Origin: Symsagittifera roscoffensis
Taxonomy: Eukaryota > Xenacoelomorpha > Acoela > Convolutidae
Direction: 5' to 3'
NCBI RefSeq assembly: GCF_963678635.1
Contig: NC_087062.1
Span: 25,564,177-25,628,176 of the forward strand
DNA length: 64,000 nucleotides
How positions within the stretch are numbered: the stretch's first letter is position 1; each line of letters opens with the position of its first letter. A program made the translations under genes and the position numbers. The notes beneath the pieces are model-generated. The model was given only the letters and a program-made list of their open reading frames with translations, did no database searches and was not told where the DNA came from. Below are positions 1 through 9,980 of the stretch, one piece after another.

Positions 1-396
1 AGAGTATGCGCTCTTTTCATTGACACGCTTTATTGCATTTCGGTAGAGTAGTTTTCTACTGAACTACAGTTTTGTTGAGATGTGCAAAACATTTTGTAAT
101 CGTCTCAAAAAAAGTTTAAATAACAAACCCAATCCCATTCTCATTATACCTGATTTAGTCGAGCAGGAATTTTTCGCCGTCGAAACTACAGATTATAAGT
201 TGACTACGCCGATGCCACATAAGCCGCCACCATTTTAATGAGAAAAAACTTACAAAACCTAGGTATTCAAAATCAGACATGGTAAAATGACAAATTACAG
301 TTTTCAAGAATTTAGAGCGTAGAGACATACTTCATCAAAAAATTTTAGCAAAATATTATGCTGTGGAAGTGAAACAATCCAAATGAAGCTACTTAC
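1..396 (-). other. Intron of the PDI gene, running off the left edge
   Basis: On the minus strand this follows the splice donor at 391-396 (GTAAGT). No exon encoding the expected CGHC active site is visible before the window ends, so the intron continues to the left. The DNA is AT-rich and I see no other gene in it. Confidence 0.55.
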
Positions 397-538
397 AGAA
401 TTCTACTAAGACGTAATCTGCTGAGTCAAGGGCTTCTTGGAATGTGTCGGTGGTTAGAACAAGCACGCCATCTTTGTTTACCTCAACTTCTGCCAGCACA
501 AGGCCGACGAAACTCAGTGCAACGCACACAGATATCAT
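397..538 (-). CDS. Protein disulfide isomerase, first coding exon (partial)
   Basis: The exon encodes 47 residues plus one base of a split codon. A hydrophobic signal peptide (start MISVCVALSF, ending around VLA) is followed by an acidic stretch and the thioredoxin-a start: VLVLTTDTFQEAL, then DYVLVEF. This is the usual N terminus of PDI, an ER-lumen oxidoreductase that forms and shuffles disulfides; the next exon would carry the CGHC site. The donor GTAAGT is at 391-396. A splice acceptor (TTTATTTACAG) ends at 548, nine bases before the ATG, so a 5' UTR exon lies to the right or the mRNA is trans-spliced. ATG 538-536 is chosen because it directly precedes the signal peptide. This exon is too short for a standard ORF search. 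It is the only host gene piece I can support. ERp57-like paralogues are an alternative to classical PDI. Confidence 0.75.
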
Positions 539-550
539 TATCTTGTTCTG

Positions 551-1525
551 TAAATAAATATCAATTTACAAAATGAAGCAACAATGATCGGAAAAAGTCA
601 ATAACTTCCGAAAAGGAATCACTTATTTGCCGCGCTTTTTCTAACAAAATTCCCACTTATTCTTAAAAACTGAGTGAAAGACTGGCACAATTATGTGGTT
701 TAAATGTAATTCTATAGATTTTCACCAGAAGAGAAACTGGAAATCTAAAGATGAAAAACTGCAAATTGACAAGAAAATTATTTTAGTTGTTTACCAGATG
801 TTTGATCAATTATAGAAAACAATGAGCAAAGTAAATAGCGCTTCAAATTTTGGCAAACAGCCTTTTTAATTATCTTTTTAGCCTTAACGCACCAACCACC
901 ACTTGAAAAACTATTAAGTAGCGAGAACGCCAGGGATACAGCAAACTACTACGAGGGCTTCTAATTCACTGAAGCGCTATAAGGCGATTTTTTTGTCACG
1001 AACCTTCCTCACTCAAAGCTCAGCAAACCTGACTTTTCCTAAAGAAAGCTCTGTATATCATTAGTAATTTTTCAAGAAAAGCGGAGATTCAAAAAAGATC
1101 TTCGGTCTACATTTTAATTCTAGGTTCAACTCCCGTCAGAAATCTTTTGCTCCGTTCGTTTATTCAAAAAGCTGAACGTTCGTTTATTCAAAAATGGTCG
1201 CTAATGATTTTTACGGAATTGATCTCAATTTTTTGATAGTAGCACAACAATTACGTGTTTCATTCAGCTACATAGGTAAATTTCGCCTTGTTTCAATTTA
1301 GCTCAATAAGGTGGTGAACTTCGCGTTTGTGGTTTCTTTGAAAAATCACATGAAACTTCATGCTCGGAAAGACCCGTTTGTCGTTCCCTTAAAAATTAAC
1401 TTTCAAGAGGATGCTGATACTTTTCTCCTTGAACTCAAAAAAGGTTACCGGGAGAGCAATTATGTGAAATTGAGACAGCAGCTGAGACGTATAGGAAAAA
1501 GGGTGGCGTGTCACGGAGACGAATA
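551..1525. other. AT-rich intergenic DNA upstream of the PDI exon
   Basis: No coding exon is recognisable. It probably contains the promoter and first non-coding exon of the PDI gene, but I cannot place them. A 17-bp direct repeat (GTTCGTTTATTCAAAAA) occurs at 1154-1170 and 1178-1194. The 102-residue ORF at 1311-1619 owes its C-terminal third to the 27-bp tandem repeat and shows no known family. Confidence 0.5.
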
Positions 1526-1618
1526 CCCGGATAGCCGAAAAATAAATTTGTTCCCGGATAGCCGAAAAATAAATTCGTTCCCGGATAGCCGAAAAGTAAG
1601 TTCGTTCCCGGATAGCTG
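1526..1618. repeat. 27-bp tandem repeat, four copies
   Basis: Copies of CCCGGATAGCCGAAAAATAA plus seven more bases begin at 1526, 1553, 1580 and 1607; the last is truncated and has one change. Because 27 is a multiple of three, the repeat translates as a repeated nine-residue peptide in one frame. That alone explains the open frame here. Confidence 0.85.
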
Positions 1619-2258
1619 AAATTTTGGGTCTACTTAGCAATTACCTCCCTTCTGCCCTCTTACCCATTTCTTAATTGGGGAGGGGGGAGAGATTCGTTGC
1701 TAGGTCCCATAGGGGGTGAAAGAGATTCTACAAACTTACTTAAAAACCTTGTTTTCATTACCCTTTCTCTACCCTTTGTTTCGGTACCCTTTCTCTACCC
1801 ATCCCCCCACACGCACACACTTAGTACGATCATTCTTTCTTCCCATTCCCTTTCCCCTCCCAATTACTTCCTCTGACTACCCACATTTACCCCCACCATG
1901 CCCCCCCCCCCCGTTTTTGGGATTTTTTGAAAAAATTCCGTTTTTCAGCGCGTGCTCCCCTTTAAAATTAGCATATACTGAAAAATTTTAGGGTTTGTCG
2001 GCCGAAAATGGAAATCATAAAACATACCAAAGAGGGACCCTTTGGTTGTTGAGGGGGTCAAATCCCTGTAGTAGTCAGACTTTTGCTATTAATTAATTCA
2101 ATGAGAGCAAAAGTATTAACCAATCAAATCTCTTAAAAATGTTCGGAATTTTGTTAGCTATAACAGGCTGCGCATTTTGTCCAATCAGAATGCGTCTCAA
2201 AATTTTCTGATTTAATTTAAATAAAACCGGAGGTATTTAGTTTTTTCGGCTATCCGGG
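1526..2258. mobile_element. Possible MITE-like element with inverted repeats
   Basis: The 16-bp motif CCCGGATAGCCGAAAA on the left (present four times in tandem) recurs inverted at 2243-2258 as TTTTCGGCTATCCGGG. About 0.7 kb of non-coding DNA lies between them, including C-rich and G-rich low-complexity stretches at 1670-1920. Inverted ends around a short non-coding core fit a non-autonomous DNA transposon whose left end has been amplified. I could not find a convincing target duplication, so the boundaries are uncertain. Confidence 0.35.
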
Positions 2259-3004
2259 AATGCGGCTCCGTCGGTATGCACCGGAAAAAGGCAGTCTGAC
2301 AGCCATAACTACCCCAAACATTTCACGAAAACAATGGCAACTTGATTTTCCACTTTGTTAACGGTGTTGGATTTTCCTTGATGGAAAAAATTAAAATACA
2401 CAAAGAACTTCGATTACACTTGAAAATTAACTAGCATAAAACGCACCTCCGGTGCTTCAAACAGATTAATGAACGTGGAAACATGGGATCTTTTCAAAAT
2501 CCCATTTTAGATTTTCTCTGAAATTCAGTGTATGATAGTCAAACTTAAATGATTTTTTGGGTTATAGTGTTCTAGCGTGTAACGCACCTTCGGTACTTCG
2601 AATTTTCAACAACCCAAGCAAATTATTCCTTGAGTGTACTCTGACAGCACCCAATTACAGGGTTTGTAATTACAAAAATTGCAAATTTTTTATTCAAGTT
2701 TTTTATACAAATTTTGAAGAACCATAAAATTTTGTGAAGTTTTAGATAGATAGATATATACATAGATAGATAGATAGATACTTAAATTAGTTATAGAATG
2801 ACATCTATAAATCGTAATAATACAACAAATTAAACTACATGTCATGAAGTCTGCGCAGCAGGCGATAAGGAAATATTTTCATTTGCCTCTCCATCTTACA
2901 GCGAGCAATAGGTGGATCACGACAGCGCAGGTTGTTTGCTGAGTTGTGACATTCGCTCATCTAAATCGGAATTTATAACATTTTGTCAAAAAAAATGATA
3001 GCAA
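2259..3004. other. AT-rich intergenic DNA with a GATA microsatellite
   Basis: No gene seen. Two similar blocks, AACGCACCTCCGGTGCTTC near 2440 and AACGCACCTTCGGTACTTCG near 2580, form a diverged repeat. A GATA-type microsatellite lies at 2744-2780. The stretch around 2640-2700 resembles the satellite-like DNA at 60-62.8 kb (a shared CTCTGACAGC..CCAATTACAGG motif). Confidence 0.5.
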
Positions 3005-3009
3005 AAATG
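3005..3009. repeat. Left target-site duplication of element 1 (AAATG)
   Basis: AAATG at 3005-3009 abuts the first TG of the 5' LTR and is repeated at 26614-26618 directly after the final CA of the 3' LTR. A 5-bp duplication is typical of Ty3/Gypsy-type integrases. Confidence 0.9.
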
Positions 3010-3911
3010 TGCCAGTCGGTCATATTTGGAAGTTTGACCTTGAGAGAAGCAAAAAACATTTAATTTTGGAGTGAAATTTAATTTTTCAAAATTTCGAATG
3101 GAACCTGTCATGCACGATTTTCTCGCGATAACTGAAAATCAGAAAAGAGAAGTCAGAACGATCGAGTGACAATCGCGGGAAAGTTGCTAGAAAAATCAGT
3201 GGGAAATTGCTATTCGCAATTTCAGTAGCAATAATACTCGAGAGTAGAGCTGTCCCATCTAAAACAGAGACGAGCGCATTCCCACGAACTGGATTGTTGT
3301 GATTGGAGTACTATTATTAACTGGACCAGAGTGAACCTTCGGTGGAAAGGTGGACAGCTAGAGTGTCCCAATGGTTCACGAGAACTTACAGTCTAGAGTA
3401 AAAACTTGTTCTTGTTATTGAAACTGACTAACATTAAACTCATTTTAGTTACTTTATTGATTCTTGAGTTGCTTACCGACTTATTTACTTCCTGGTTCTT
3501 GAGCGTGCTACAATGTGAGTACTAATTTAAATTTCTAGAGTGTTTTTTATAATTGTTATGTTGAGGTAAGGCGAGTTTTAGGTTGATCCATCTGAAATGG
3601 ATCAAAGTTCCACTGTCTAATAAAAAGTAACTTAACGGATTGTTCCAACCCGGTTTTTAACGGCGTTCATGTATTTTGGGTATCTAGAGACCTGAGTATG
3701 GGGACGTTATTAATTCTAGAGTGGGGGGATATTTTAGTAGTAGCCTTTAAGCTGTAACGGGTCGTAGTCTCATGTCACAAGCGAACCGAATTGGCTCCGA
3801 CTGATTTGAGGTACAAAAACACAAGAGATAGTGTCCCTGACTCTTGAGCCAATGGTTGTAGGGCCTATTTTTCCTAAGCCTCATGTGTGACTGCAGTAGA
3901 CGAATGTTACA
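3010..3911 (+). repeat. 5' LTR of element 1
   Basis: This is a 902-bp repeat starting TGCCAGTCGG and ending GAATGTTACA, matched by 25712-26613. The differences I count are five substitutions. It should hold U3 promoter, R and U5. AATAAA is at 3619-3624 and a TATA-like string is near 3547. A related but longer solo LTR lies at 29738-30992. Confidence 0.95.
3515..3624 (+). promoter_or_regulatory. LTR processing signals: donor-like sites, TATA-like box, poly(A) signal
   Basis: In order: a donor-like AT|GTGAGTACT (GT at 3515), TTTTTATAATT near 3545 as a possible TATA box, a second donor-like GAG|GTAAGG (GT at 3566), and AATAAA at 3619. The same signals recur in the 3' LTR. If the TATA-like box is used, only the second donor would lie in the transcript. 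Start site and donor use are inference. Confidence 0.35.
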
Positions 3912-3922
3912 TAGTGTTTTTA

Positions 3923-3940
3923 TGGCGCTCCTGGGTGTTT
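3923..3940 (+). other. Candidate primer binding site
   Basis: TGGCGCTCCTGGGTG starts 11 bases after the LTR end and begins with TGG, the complement of a tRNA CCA end. The same block, with the same TTTTTA before it, follows the 5' LTR of element 2 at 31341. Conservation at the same place in two diverged elements supports a primer-binding role. I cannot name the tRNA. Confidence 0.55.
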
Positions 3941-4379
3941 ACGACATCAAGACTACGGAGTCGAACCCACTTGAGACAGCTTCGGGCTGAATGCCCATTC
4001 TAGAGTACCGGCGGTACGGTTCGACAGGAACGTGCAAACCTTCCGGTTGTACCGTGATAGCTTTTTAAGAAAACTCAAGAAAACTTCCTGGTACGCTCTC
4101 CGAACGAGGCTTAGCTAACCGAGTAAAGGGGGGCAACTAGGGGGACAAAAACACGAGCAAAAAGACAAAAAGCGAAACAAAAACCATAAAACGAAAAAAG
4201 ACAGTGACTTTGACACCAGATTAGTTGGATCAAACCTTTATATTAATTAAATAGTATACCCATACTGTTTTACAAGTTCGATCGTTTCGATCAACCTAGT
4301 AATTTAATCCAGTAACCTTAATAAAGTGCCCGAGTGTGGGGCGTTGTCAAGGGTTTTCAGATTGCTTGGAACTTAGCTG

Positions 4380-4600
4380 GACAACAAGGAGACTTGACTG
4401 GAAGAGGTGACCAGCCGAGTGGGAAGATTGTTCAGGAGCACTTGATCTGAACCAATAGGAGACTCGACTGGAACAGGTGACCGGCCGAGTGGGAAACTGG
4501 TTCAGGAAAACTTGAGCTGTAGGAGACTGAACTAATAGGAGACTGAGCTGGAACAGGTGATCAGTCGAGTGGGAAAGCAGCCAAGAAGGATTTGACAGTT
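4380..4600 (+). repeat. Three diverged direct repeats of about 75 bp in the leader
   Basis: Each copy contains GGAGACT..GACTGGAA, then AGGTGACCAGCCGAGTGGGAA or a close variant; the AGGTGA boxes are near 4404, 4476 and 4554. The sequence is non-coding. It lies between the primer binding site and gag, where packaging or translation signals would be expected, but no role can be assigned. Confidence 0.7.
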
Positions 4601-4784
4601 CTCGAGTTCTCAAGTTGGGCAGAACGGGTATCGTTACAATTCACATTACATTATAGGAAATAAGTGTAAAATTGGATAAGCGATATCCCCCGGTTTTGAG
4701 AACCGTTTTTACTTGAGCAGGCCTGGAGACAGGTCTACGGTTTTCTCTTGAGAGGTTTAGCACCCGGCGCTTAAGGTAATTTTA

Positions 4785-4875
4785 GGTTTAAGAAGGGGGG
4801 CTAAAAAGGGGGAGGTTAGAAGGGGGGCTGGTTAAGTTAGAGGTTGGCGGTAGTAAATTGTAAAAAGGGGGGAAA
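4785..4875 (+). other. G-run-rich tract in the leader
   Basis: Several runs of five or six G (near 4795, 4807, 4822 and 4866) are separated by A/T-rich linkers. The third and fourth runs are far apart, so a stable G-quadruplex is possible but not obvious. No gene is present. Confidence 0.4.
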
Positions 4876-5449
4876 TTAGAGTAACTAATTAGTCGACATC
4901 GTTGATTTAGTTACATTAGTCATTTACACGCGTTGGTCATAGGAAGCGGATATCCAAAATTGGAATTAGGTTAAGGTAGGTACCCTGGTCGGATCGGTAG
5001 GGGGGAACGGACATAGACAGTTTTTGTGATACCCCATAAGATCGCTAGCAGGGGGGAAGGAAACGCGTGGCAATTAGGTACCAGACATTTTTTTCGATAG
5101 AAGGTAGACATTTGTCACCTTTGAATTTTAGGTGGGCTCATCTTTCTGTTTTTATTACTTTTTCTTGCTTAGATTTTTGTTGCATTTTGGTGAGGATTTG
5201 TGTTAAAATTTTGTACGAACAGGTAATCACAAGATACCTGCGCACAGGTTTTGGTCTCAAGTTACTTGGAACATTGAAATAGAGGTAGCCAAAAAGAGAA
5301 ATAAGAAAAAGGGGGGTCAGCATTTGGCTTTTAAGAGAGGATTTTGGGAAAATTTTACTAGAGCTTGAGTGGTGGTACAAGGTACGGCGAATCAAGAAGT
5401 CCCCATAACGAAGAGGAAAGAAGTCCCACCACCCAGACACTTGTAAACA

Positions 5450-6180
5450 GTCTTGGGACAGTGCCGAAGAAGTCTTAGGACAGAGCAGTCTGGGGACAGT
5501 CTTGGGACAGTACAGTCTTGGGACAGTGGTCTTGGGACAGGGTCTTGGGACAGGGTCTTGGGACAAGGGTCTTGGGACAGGGTCTTGGGACAAGGTCTTG
5601 GGACAAGGTCTTGGGACAAGGGTCTTGGGACAGGATCTTGGGACAGGGTCTTGGGACAAGGTCTTGGGACAGGGTCTTGGGACAAGGTCTTGGGACAGGG
5701 TCTTGGGACAAGGTCTTGGGACAAGGGTCTTGGGACAGGGTCTTGGGACAGGGTCTTGGGACAGGGGTCTTGGGACAGGGTCTTGGGACAGGGTCTTGGG
5801 ACAGGGTCTTGGGACAGGGTCTTGGGACAGGGTCTTGGGACAGGGGTCTTGGGACACTGGTCTTGGGACACTAGTCTTGGGACACTAGTCTTGGGACACT
5901 AGTCTTGGGACAGTAGTCTTGGGACAGTAGTCTTGGGACAGTAGTCTTGGGACACTAGTCTTGGGACAGTAGTCTTGGGACACTAGTCTTGGGACACTAG
6001 TCTTGAGACAGTAGTCTTGGGACACTAGCCTTGGGACAGTAGTCTTGGACAAGAGTCTTGGGACACGGCCGGAAAGTACTGGGACGGTACCGAACAGTCT
6101 TGGGACAGGAGAAAGAAGCCTGGGACGGTACAAAGAAGAGTAGGGACCGCAATTGGAAGTCTTGGGGCAGTATAAAAATT
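5450..6180 (+). repeat. 13-14-bp minisatellite, roughly 45 units
   Basis: The unit is GGTCTTGGGACAG or GGTCTTGGGACAAG, changing to TCTTGGGACACTAG and TCTTGGGACAGTAG in the right half, with degenerate units at both ends. Because the unit length is not a multiple of three, every frame is open for long distances, which creates many false ORFs on both strands. Element 2 does not carry this array in its leader, so it arose within the lineage of element 1. Confidence 0.95.
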
Positions 6181-6558
6181 GAAGTAAAATTACAAGAAGT
6201 GTTTTTTCAGACAGAATTAAGATAGAACAAGACTAATTGGAACCAGGTACGGTTGAGACCACAAATAAGGAAAGTTTCTCGAAAAGTTAATAAAGAGAAC
6301 TGAAACAAGGTTTTCACCACGTTGTATATATTTTTTTAAGAAATATTTTTTTTTTCCTCGAAAGATTTTATTCTTAGAATAGGATTGTGTATATAGTAAA
6401 GTTGTAAATAAGAGCAATTGTAAATAGGAATAATGAGGCGGAGCAGGGTACCGGTAGCTGAAAAAAGATCTACCGAAGCAAAGACAAAGTATAATTCGTC
6501 GCTACGCAAATCAACATCAATGGGTCCGAAGATAACAAAGAAGAGCATTTCAGTTAAT

Positions 6559-8985
6559 ATGGTCAGCACAAGGAGTACAACGGAGAGAGCAAGAGAGGGC
6601 ACGGAAGGAGAACGAGTAGAACCTACAATCGAAATTGACCTAGAGACACCAGACCAGAGCGTAGATGAACTGGAGAAGAAGACGACGGAGTTAACTCCAA
6701 TGCCCAATGCAGAAGAACCAAACCAGAAACCCATAGAGTTCTCACCAATAGACGATGTGGAAGATGCAATAGGCAACACCGAAGAAACGGTGAAAGAAGA
6801 CTCCCAAGTAAAAAAGACATCTTTTACAGAAAGGTTGGCGATGATGGTCGGAATAAAAACGAAAGAGAACGTGACTGAAGAACCAAAAGCTGAAAGAGCA
6901 CGAACATTTGGGACAGTGAGCACGAAGACGACAGAAGTCAATCCGAGAGAGGAACAAACTAAAGCAGAAGCAACGGCCGAAGAAAGATCAACGGCTGACC
7001 ATGAAGAGGCTACTCTTGAGCTAGGTGACTTGATGGCAAAACTGAATCAGATCGACAAAAAGCTAAAGCACAGCGAAGAGGACAGAGAAGTGATAAGAAA
7101 AGAATTAAGATACAACAAACACGAGTATCTGGATAGTTATTTTAACCTGGCTAAGGCAACAGACGAGAGACTCAAGGAGATGACAGATAAGGTAGAAGCC
7201 ACCAATAAAGAACGAGAAGGGAACATCAAAAAAGATTTGCAACAGTTGAAAAACCGATATGATGATGTCAACAGCCAAATAGGTAGCCTGGAAAAGAGGC
7301 TGGACATAATGAGCAAGAATCAGGCCGAAAGTTCAGGTGCAATACAGACGAAATTGGATGCAATCTTGAGAAATTCTACCTCACAAGAAAGACCGGCAGC
7401 GGATCGCACGCAAGGCACCAGAGTTGACTTTGTAGAACCACAAAGGGGTAAACGGCAATCGACACCGTTGCCCTTAACTCGGGATACGGTGAGCATAGCA
7501 ACAACGGCTGATAAAACAATCATGAAAAGTGGGAATTCAAACACAACAAGTGGTCCGGGGGACTCAACAGCTAGCAGCAACGCAGGTCCGGATGCCATGA
7601 CGTGGGCAAGCACTTGGGAGATGATGAACAGGACTCTAGAGGCCTTCGCCACGAGGAACACTAACTCGAGCGATAGGAGAGACGGAAAATCAAGGAAAAC
7701 TTTCAAGAAGCCAAAAGAATTCAAAGACAACTCAGATGGATGCATTGACACGTGGGTGGAAGTGATGAGATTACATCTAGAACAAGATAACTTAAATGAT
7801 GAAAGGCAAGCATGCACAGCAATACTCAGTAACCTGGAAGGCACGGCATTGAAATGCGTGGTTGCAAAGAAAGAAGAAGAACGCGATAATCAACCCCAGA
7901 GGTCGTCATGGTACAAGCCTAGAGATGACATGGACAAGCGCAGATCATGCGCGAACTGCGGGTCGGCGGATCACCACGTGGCTGACTGCACAACATACAA
8001 ACAAGGCATGAAGAGCCTAGGATACGCACCGGATGAGGAGGACATGAGCCAGATGGAGGAACACGAGTACTATAATGGCTTAATCATCAAGATAGGCGCC
8101 AGATGCTTCTTCTGTAACCAGGAGGGGCACTTCAGAATGGATTGTCCCTTGTTCTGGGAAGCGGTCAAGGACCAGAATCACCCCAAACATAAGTTGGCAT
8201 TAGCGGCGGTACAGAATCAGCGGAATAGGCAAAACGAGTTTGAATCTAGGAACTTAGGGGCACCAAACACCGAATTGCCGACGAAAACAGTGAAAACTGT
8301 AACACATGTTAACGGTACGATAGAATCCGCGGCCGGGAAATCTCTAGAGATAAATTATGAGAAAGCGGCGACGGAAGCAATTGCCAAAGTGAAACAGGAT
8401 CTGGCAGCGAAAGAAATAGAGCAACGACTAAAGCTGGAGATAGAAAGACAGAATTTTAACGAAGCATTAACCGGATCGAAACAAATACCAGAGGCTGTAC
8501 CGGGCTCAACAAAGACCGGGAATTGCAATACTGTGAAAATGGTGACAGGTAAGCCTTTTGGCATATCGAAAATCGGGGCAAGGATAATGTCGATAATCAC
8601 AGTGGGCGGCCACGAGGTAACCAGAAACTTGAGCGAGCCGAGCGACCAGACAATAATGCACATTGACGTGTATGCAGACTATTTGAGTGGTATAAGCCCA
8701 CAAACGACTTCTAGAGCACTGAGAGCACTACTCATGAGAGGGGTCAGCAAGTCGGTACGTGTTGATAGCAGATATACTGAAGCTTATGGTCCACACGAGG
8801 TGATGCTAAATATAGATGGGATTAACATCTATACCAAGACGATGATAACATGTGACGAAGACCTAATTGGACAAATCTACGTAGGGAAAGAAGAATTGAA
8901 AGTGAGATCGATTGGACTCATATACAGAAAACAGGAACACACAGGGGGGAAGTCAACCCCAGAGGTCGTCATGGTACAAGCCTAG
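6559..8985 (+). CDS. Element 1 gag, rearranged and missing the capsid C-terminal region
   Basis: Structural protein of the retrotransposon particle. The frame is open from 6433, but the Met at 6559 (MVSTRS) is preferred because element 2 has MVKTRS at the matching place. Order: acidic, low-complexity N terminus; coiled coil near 7010-7340; capsid N-terminal-like segment near 7600-7890 (DGCIDTWVEVMRL, then LSNLEGTALKC); two CX2CX4HX4C zinc knuckles near 7948-8145 that would bind RNA. Compared with element 2, about 115 residues of capsid C-terminal region are missing between 7890 and the knuckles. Downstream the frame enters a 36-bp foreign joint at 8918 and stops at 8983-8985, before the protease. 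This is one side of a 1027-bp duplication, so a normal Gag-Pol cannot be read from this copy. Confidence 0.8.
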   Translation: MVSTRSTTERAREGTEGERVEPTIEIDLETPDQSVDELEKKTTELTPMPNAEEPNQKPIEFSPIDDVEDAIGNTEETVKEDSQVKKTSFTERLAMMVGIKTKENVTEEPKAERARTFGTVSTKTTEVNPREEQTKAEATAEERSTADHEEATLELGDLMAKLNQIDKKLKHSEEDREVIRKELRYNKHEYLDSYFNLAKATDERLKEMTDKVEATNKEREGNIKKDLQQLKNRYDDVNSQIGSLEKRLDIMSKNQAESSGAIQTKLDAILRNSTSQERPAADRTQGTRVDFVEPQRGKRQSTPLPLTRDTVSIATTADKTIMKSGNSNTTSGPGDSTASSNAGPDAMTWASTWEMMNRTLEAFATRNTNSSDRRDGKSRKTFKKPKEFKDNSDGCIDTWVEVMRLHLEQDNLNDERQACTAILSNLEGTALKCVVAKKEEERDNQPQRSSWYKPRDDMDKRRSCANCGSADHHVADCTTYKQGMKSLGYAPDEEDMSQMEEHEYYNGLIIKIGARCFFCNQEGHFRMDCPLFWEAVKDQNHPKHKLALAAVQNQRNRQNEFESRNLGAPNTELPTKTVKTVTHVNGTIESAAGKSLEINYEKAATEAIAKVKQDLAAKEIEQRLKLEIERQNFNEALTGSKQIPEAVPGSTKTGNCNTVKMVTGKPFGISKIGARIMSIITVGGHEVTRNLSEPSDQTIMHIDVYADYLSGISPQTTSRALRALLMRGVSKSVRVDSRYTEAYGPHEVMLNIDGINIYTKTMITCDEDLIGQIYVGKEELKVRSIGLIYRKQEHTGGKSTPEVVMVQA
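7891..8917 (+). repeat. Left copy of a 1027-bp direct duplication
   Basis: It is nearly identical to 8954-9980. It covers both zinc knuckles and the region just before the protease. The period is 1063 bp, which is not a multiple of three, so the duplication shifts the frame. Confidence 0.9.
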
Positions 8986-9220
8986 AGATGACATGGACAA
9001 GCGCAGATCATGCGCGAACTGCGGGTCGGCGGATCACCACGTGGCTGACTGCACAACATACAAACAAGGCATGAAGAGCCTAGGATACGCACCGGATGAG
9101 GAGGACATGAGCCAGATGGAGGAACACGAGTACTATAATGGCTTAATCATCAAGATAGGCGCCAGATGCTTCTTCTGTAACCAGGAGGGGCACTTCAGAA
9201 TGGATTGTCCCTTGTTCTGA
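8912..9220 (+). pseudogene. Native-context zinc-knuckle segment of gag, ended by a TGA
   Basis: This segment is in the same frame as the pol ORF that begins at 9257, with only the TGA at 9218-9220 between them. It contains both knuckles (CANCGSADHHVADC and CFFCNQEGHFRMDC). The shared frame indicates that gag and pol formed one continuous polyprotein before the nonsense change. Confidence 0.7.
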
Positions 9221-9980
9221 GAAGCGGTCAAGGACCAGAATCACCCCAAACATAAGTTGGCATTAGCGGCGGTACAGAATCAGCGGAATAGGCAAAACGA
9301 GTTTGAATCTAGGAACTTAGGGGCACCAAACACCGAATTGCCGACGAAAACAGTGAAAACTGTAACACATGTTAACGGTACGATAGAATCCGCGGCCGGG
9401 AAATCTCTAGAGATAAATTATGAGAAAGCGGCGACGGAAGCAATTGCCAAAGTGAAACAGGATCTGGCAGCGAAAGAAATAGAGCAACGACTAAAGCTGG
9501 AGATAGAAAGACAGAATTTTAACGAAGCATTAACCGGATCGAAACAAATACCAGAGGCTGTACCGGGCTCAACAAAGACCGGGAATTGCAATACTGTGAA
9601 AATGGTGACAGGTAAGCCTTTTGGCATATCGAAAATCGGGGCAAGGATAATGTCGATAATCACAGTGGGCGGCCACGAGGTAACCAGAAACTTGAGCGAG
9701 CCGAGCGACCAGACAATAATGCACATTGACGTGTATGCAGACTATTTGAGTGGTATAAGCCCACAAACGACTTCTAGAGCACTGAGAGCACTACTCATGA
9801 GAGGGGGCAGCAAGTCGGTACGTGTTGATAGCAGATATACTGAAGCTTATGGTCCACACGAGGTGATGCTAAATATAGATGGGATTAACATCTATACCAA
9901 GACGATGATAACATGTGACGAAGACCTAATTGGACAAATCTACGTAGGGAAAGAAGAATTGAAAGTGAGATCGATTGGAC
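8954..9980 (+). repeat. Right copy of the 1027-bp direct duplication
   Basis: This copy continues into protease and so is the one in native context. The 36 bp before it (8918-8953) encode a stretch (SYTENRNTQGGS) that fits the natural sequence upstream of the zinc knuckles. I spotted two substitutions relative to the left copy, one of which makes TGA at 9218-9220 where the left copy has TGG (Trp). Confidence 0.9.

Noticed and set aside
1311-1619. 102-residue ORF in the left intergenic region
   Set aside because: A third of it is the 27-bp repeat, and the rest has no recognisable family or splice context.
5138-5902. Long ORFs on both strands across the leader of element 1
   Set aside because: They are products of the 13-14-bp minisatellite, which has no stop in several frames. 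The proteins are simple repeats of the unit in shifted frames.
5450-6180. Regular repeats that could suggest a CRISPR array
   Set aside because: Units are 13-14 bp in head-to-tail tandem with no unique spacers, in a eukaryotic retroelement.
9218-9220. TGA read as Trp (altered genetic code)
   Set aside because: TGG is used for Trp throughout, and the three TGA cases are in damaged elements that also carry TAG, TAA and frame changes.
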